From positions 26,853,943 to 26,917,942 of the forward strand of contig NC_082600.1 in the NCBI RefSeq assembly GCF_030936135.1: 64,000 bases of DNA, read 5' to 3'. Below are positions 60,561 to 64,000 of this stretch, in pieces (position 1 is the stretch's first letter; every line of letters begins with the position of its first letter). Origin of the DNA: Gavia stellata. Taxonomy: Eukaryota; Chordata; Aves; Gaviiformes; Gaviidae. The position numbers and the translations under genes are program-made. The notes under the pieces are model-generated. The model made no database searches, was not told the DNA's origin, and saw only the letters and a list, made by a program, of their open reading frames with translations.

Positions 60561-62984
60561 CAGCTCCTGGCGCATCGAAGCAGTCCTGGATCCGCAGCAC
60601 CCTCCTCTATCCGGGGTTACTTTGCTGTGCAGCCCTTCTTCTTTCTGCTATAAACGTGTTGAAGGCTCTTCATGTTGTTTCACAGCTCTACTTCTTGTAA
60701 TTCGTAATAACAATTCCACTATTCCTTGCGTCGTGTTGCAGTTTCATTTGTAAGAAGTAATTACAGTACTGCCCTCAATGGGATCAGGAGCACAGGAGGC
60801 GTCAGAAATAATGCGCAAAAATAACGCGATCATTACCTGTTTGTCTTATCTCCTTCCATTGTTTTGTTTCAAAGCTTTGTACCGATATCTGTGTGATGTA
60901 TCAGATACAGCTTATAATTGAGGCACATGCATGTAACCCGTTCCAAGCAGAGATCGCTGCGTTACTCCCTCTCATGGCTCTGTTGAAGTTAGTGGCAAGA
61001 TTCCCACTGATTTAAGTGAGATTTCACACCAGAGTTCTTAAATGCTAGGAAGCAGATAAATCATATCCATGACATGTCATAAATTTTATCTAGCACATCC
61101 TGAATCCTGGATCATCCCAGGCTGAAGGCAAAGAGTAGGGCTGGAGCCTGGGGTTAAACGTAGCTAACGTCTCTCGTGTAGTGCCACCCCCGAGTTGACA
61201 TCATTGCGTAACAAATGCAAAAGCTGACACTTATACTTGGCATTTGCTGTCGCTGCTGTTAGAAAGAAAAGCCTCAGTTAGGCTGCAGGACTGCTGTCTC
61301 TCAGAATTCAGCACTAGATTTTGCTTTAACCTGTCCAGTGACCATGAGAGATAATGGGGCCAGGATCACTCCACCTACTTTGAGGGGACTGTATGGTATT
61401 TTGGGACTCTATAGACACCCTGCTCTTTTCTGCCTCTCTGCTGAACGTCTAGTGATTTCAACAGCATGCATGGGCTCTTTAAGACCTCTGAGTTTTCCAG
61501 CTCTGAACCTGATAGTCTTTCAGCAGAAGGCACATTGTGATTCCAGATTTACTGACTTCATGGGGTTACTTTTCAAGTAAGTCTCACTCTCTTGCAGCTA
61601 CACCTACATGACTGCTTCAGGGATCAGCGCTAGTGCATTTACTGCGTCTGGGCGTTGCCCTTGTAAACTTGAGTGGCTATGTGAAAGTAGCTGCTTCGCA
61701 GTGGGTGGCACCTCAGTAGGAACTGGGGTCATTCTTCATCAGTTGTCAGCGCTACCTCCAGCTTAGTGTTGAAAGATGGGAAGCCGCACGCATAATACTT
61801 GCTTTTGCACAGGGCAGGCTGTGTTGAGCAAGATGTGAAGCTGCAATACGCACTATTGAGATGAGGTACATCCTGTGCGTGTTCTGAATAGGGAAGGGGT
61901 GAAGAAAGCAGAGCCTGCTGCAGTGACCAGGAAACGTGGAGTTACACAAACCCAGGCCTGAACGCCAGAGAAACCTCCAGCCTGCAGAGATTGCCTGCGA
62001 CCAACAGTGTTGAGGTGGCCTTCAGCCGGACACACGTACCAATGCAGGTGGTGTCTTTGCCTCTACCTTGAGAAAGGAGTTCTCAAGAGCTGGAGTAACA
62101 GGGCTGGATACCATTGGGGAGGCCTCCCTGCTCTCATGGGATTCTTCACGCGTGAACATTAGGGAGGGAGCAGAGTAGTGCGCCGCACACAGAGGTAACC
62201 TGCCCCAGCAGCACATGTTTCACTGCACAAGCAGCAGGAATGAGAGAGCACAGTAACCCCTCTAAACTAACTTGGGAAGGAGAGGCCGTGTTACACAGAC
62301 CTCAGGGACAGAACATGTTCCCAGAGCATGTGGGCTGTTTGCCATGACTCATATTCATTCAAGGTCTGGGCTAGATTTAATAGAAAGTGGGGGGCAAGTG
62401 AAGGGTCAGTGTTCTGCTTATTCCACTCAATCCAAAGTGAAAAGAAAGGGTGTATGTCTCCTCTCACAGCCAGAAGGCAATACTCCGTAGCTGCTCTTAG
62501 AGGTGCCAGAACTCATCCAGAGGTACCCAGAGCCAGGGTGCATGTCCACTCCTCTCCAGGCAGGAGGAAGCTGGGCTGTTAAGCACATGCAAATGACTGG
62601 GTGGGCCCCAGGCTGGAGATGGCCTCCCTGATTCAGATACATGAACTCACCTGCCCTTTTTACCTCCTTTCCAGTGAGGCCTCCCACTCGTCCCTGAAAG
62701 GCCACAGCAGGTGACATGCAGAGGCACAGAGGAGCAGGAAGGGACCAGACCCAGACAGATCAGATGGGCACCACTGCCCACCAGAATGGGTGGGAAGGAC
62801 ATAGTCACAGCCAGCCCTGACTAACACCAGGGCAAGGACAGGTCCAGCCTTCAGGGTGTTCCCACCCCAGTGCGCCCTATGCCTCAGGCAGCTAGCACCA
62901 GTCTGCAGTTCAGTGGGAGGCTAGGAAACCCCTTTAGCGTCACAGGGAAGAGATGCAGAAGTTAACACAAGGACAGCTTCAGCA
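60561..62984. other. FOS 3' flank, no gene recognised
   Basis: About 2.4 kb between CpG island 3 and the FOS poly(A) site. No coding exon, no clear repeat. Two regulatory-type words are listed separately or in the findings (AP-1 at 62345, octamer at 62587). Confidence 0.55.
62344..62352. promoter_or_regulatory. Palindromic AP-1 site downstream of FOS
   Basis: ATGACTCAT is a full 9-base AP-1 palindrome, about 640 bases past the FOS poly(A) site. FOS is known to be regulated by AP-1 feedback and by enhancers on both sides of the gene; use of this site is inferred. Confidence 0.4.
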
Positions 62985-62999
62985 GTCAACTTAAATGCT

Positions 63000-63005
63000 T
63001 TTATT
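63000..63005 (-). terminator. FOS: FOS poly(A) signal AATAAA
   Basis: Canonical AATAAA on the minus strand, preceded by GACATTGTC and followed by AGCATTTAAGTTG, the same context as in the mammalian FOS gene. Cleavage expected near 62985. Confidence 0.93.
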
Positions 63006-63090
63006 GACAATGTCTCTGAACAATAATAAGCAAACAATGCTTAAGTTTCATCCAAATTCACTTTCCACATGTCAAAAGAGACCTCAAGGT

Positions 63091-63151
63091 AGAAAAAAAT
63101 AAAATAAAAATATAAATATCTGAGAATCCATCTTAATAAATAAATTAAAAA
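63091..63151 (-). promoter_or_regulatory. FOS: FOS AU-rich mRNA-decay element
   Basis: The minus strand holds AATTTATTTATTAAG (overlapping ATTTA pentamers with the TTATTTATT nonamer at 63143-63135), then GATATTTATA and a long U-rich stretch. This is the classic class I AU-rich element: it recruits decay factors such as the TTP/AUF1 families and limits FOS mRNA to minutes. Very strong conservation with mammals. Confidence 0.92.
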
Positions 63152-63773
63152 CACAATAAAAACGTTTTCATGGAAAACTTATGTCAGGACATTCAGACCA
63201 CCTCAACAATGCATGATCAGTAAAGTTACAATGAACATCAATGTAGAACTACAGTACATGGATATAGCTATTCATCTACCTACTAGAAAATAAAATAATC
63301 TTTTTCCCCCCCACATAAGATGGGTCATTGCTAAGTCATCAGAACACGATATTGCCAGGAACACAGTAGTTATTGTTAATCAGCTGCACTAGATACGAGT
63401 TGGAGATACCCAGCACCAGGTTAAATTCCAATCATTTAAAACCAAGAGATTAATTAGTTAATGCTAGTGATACTAAGGAGGGGAGGGAGTCACCTACCCA
63501 GCCATGTGGGACATGCTACAGACTACCAGCTCTCATGGATGGGCCACTGGGGACGAGACAAACTCCATGCGATTTGCTACATCTCTGGAAGAGGTATGAG
63601 GCCTCGGTGCGGGGCACTCTGCCAGCCCCCAGGGCACCAGGCCAGATGGGGCAGGGGGGTGGCGGTGGCGGGGCCCTCCCCAGGCCCAGGGAGCCCCATG
63701 GGGCACAGCGGCAAGTCCGTGGGGGTGCACGGGCAGGGGAGGGGCCCGGCAGGTCAGTCAATGCTGGAGCCCC

Positions 63774-64000
63774 TCACAAGGCCAGGAGGGTGGGGGAGCT
63801 GAGGGAGTCGGACGAGGGCTCGTTGCTGCTGCTGCCCTTCCGGTGTGCGGCAGCACAGCTGGGAAAGGCGTCCGCCTCAGGGTAGGTGAAGACGAAGGTG
63901 GAGGTGTAGGTGCTGGGGCAGGGGGTGCAGGTCACCACAGGGGTGCAGAGGGGCTCCAGCTCACCGGTGGTCCCGGTGCCCAGCAACTCCCAGTCCGACG
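63774..64000 (-). CDS. FOS: FOS proto-oncogene protein, C-terminal 74 codons (partial)
   Basis: FOS is the immediate-early bZIP protein that pairs with JUN to form AP-1. The window cuts the last exon; the frame is open from the right edge to TGA at 63776-63774. The visible part starts Ser-Asp-Trp-Glu and ends SSPTLLAL, the conserved FOS terminus. It includes the FTYP motif (DEF docking site for ERK), the RKGSSSNEP segment holding the serine equivalent to human Ser362 (RSK target), and the Ser-Pro equivalent to human Ser374 (ERK target). The stop-proximal residues are nearly identical to the mammalian protein; the region around FTYP is somewhat diverged. The bZIP domain lies outside the window. 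The gene runs toward JDP2 on the same strand. Confidence 0.97.
   Translation of the reverse strand, partial: SDWELLGTGTTGELEPLCTPVVTCTPCPSTYTSTFVFTYPEADAFPSCAAAHRKGSSSNEPSSDSLSSPTLLAL

Larger units (their letters stand above)
62985..63773 (-). other. FOS: FOS 3' untranslated region
   Basis: About 790 bases from the stop to the poly(A) site. The stop-proximal part is GC-rich (plus-strand G runs around 63645-63675); the distal 400 bases are AT-rich and closely resemble the mammalian FOS 3' UTR, including the phrases around the AU-rich element and the last 60 bases before the poly(A) signal. This UTR is known to confer rapid mRNA decay. Confidence 0.93.

Noticed and set aside
63645-63675. G-rich run opposite the start of the FOS 3' UTR as a quadruplex
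   Set aside because: The G runs are on the strand not present in FOS mRNA, and such runs are common in GC-rich avian exons; no further support.
1-64000. CRISPR arrays, bacterial operons, tRNA, rRNA and viral genes
   Set aside because: No regularly spaced repeats, ribosome-binding patterns, cloverleaf sequences or viral gene sets were seen; the window is ordinary vertebrate nuclear DNA.

Overview
This window is vertebrate nuclear DNA, almost certainly avian. It carries no bacterial gene structure. Several CR1 LINEs with typical bird 3' ends are present, no Alu-like SINEs were seen, and two vertebrate bZIP genes lie in conserved order. The species cannot be named from the sequence alone.

Both recognised genes read right to left on the minus strand. 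The right edge (62985-64000) holds the last 74 codons and the whole 3' UTR of FOS, including a strongly conserved AU-rich element and a poly(A) signal. The left part (about 1995-19800) holds JDP2. It has three coding exons (8707-8930, 3817-3921, 2878-3063) that encode a complete 163-residue protein, a 3' UTR, and a CpG-island promoter near 19.0-20.3 kb with a TATA box. The direction FOS then JDP2 on one strand matches the mammalian FOS-JDP2-BATF cluster. BATF would lie beyond the left edge.

The roughly 43 kb between the genes has no supported protein-coding gene. It contains two reasonably preserved CR1 fragments (44.2-45.1 kb minus; 54.25-55.95 kb plus, ORF2 broken), several short CR1 3' ends, and decayed LINE relics (24.7-25.15, 27.5, 38.8-39.15 and 58.0-59.1 kb). 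It also holds three unexplained CpG islands (45.4-45.75, 50.1-50.5 and 59.6-60.6 kb). The rest is unique-looking non-coding DNA.

The most notable signal is in the 59.6-60.6 kb island, about 3 kb past the FOS poly(A) site. A perfect CArG box, an ETS site, a C/EBP-ATF-like site and a CRE-like palindrome lie within about 80 bases, which is the grammar of an immediate-early (SRF/TCF/CREB) element. It may be the promoter of an undescribed activity-induced non-coding RNA, a promoter-like FOS enhancer, or both. A second theme is possible feedback: JDP2 introns carry consensus AP-1 sites, the sequence that FOS/JUN and JDP2 themselves bind.
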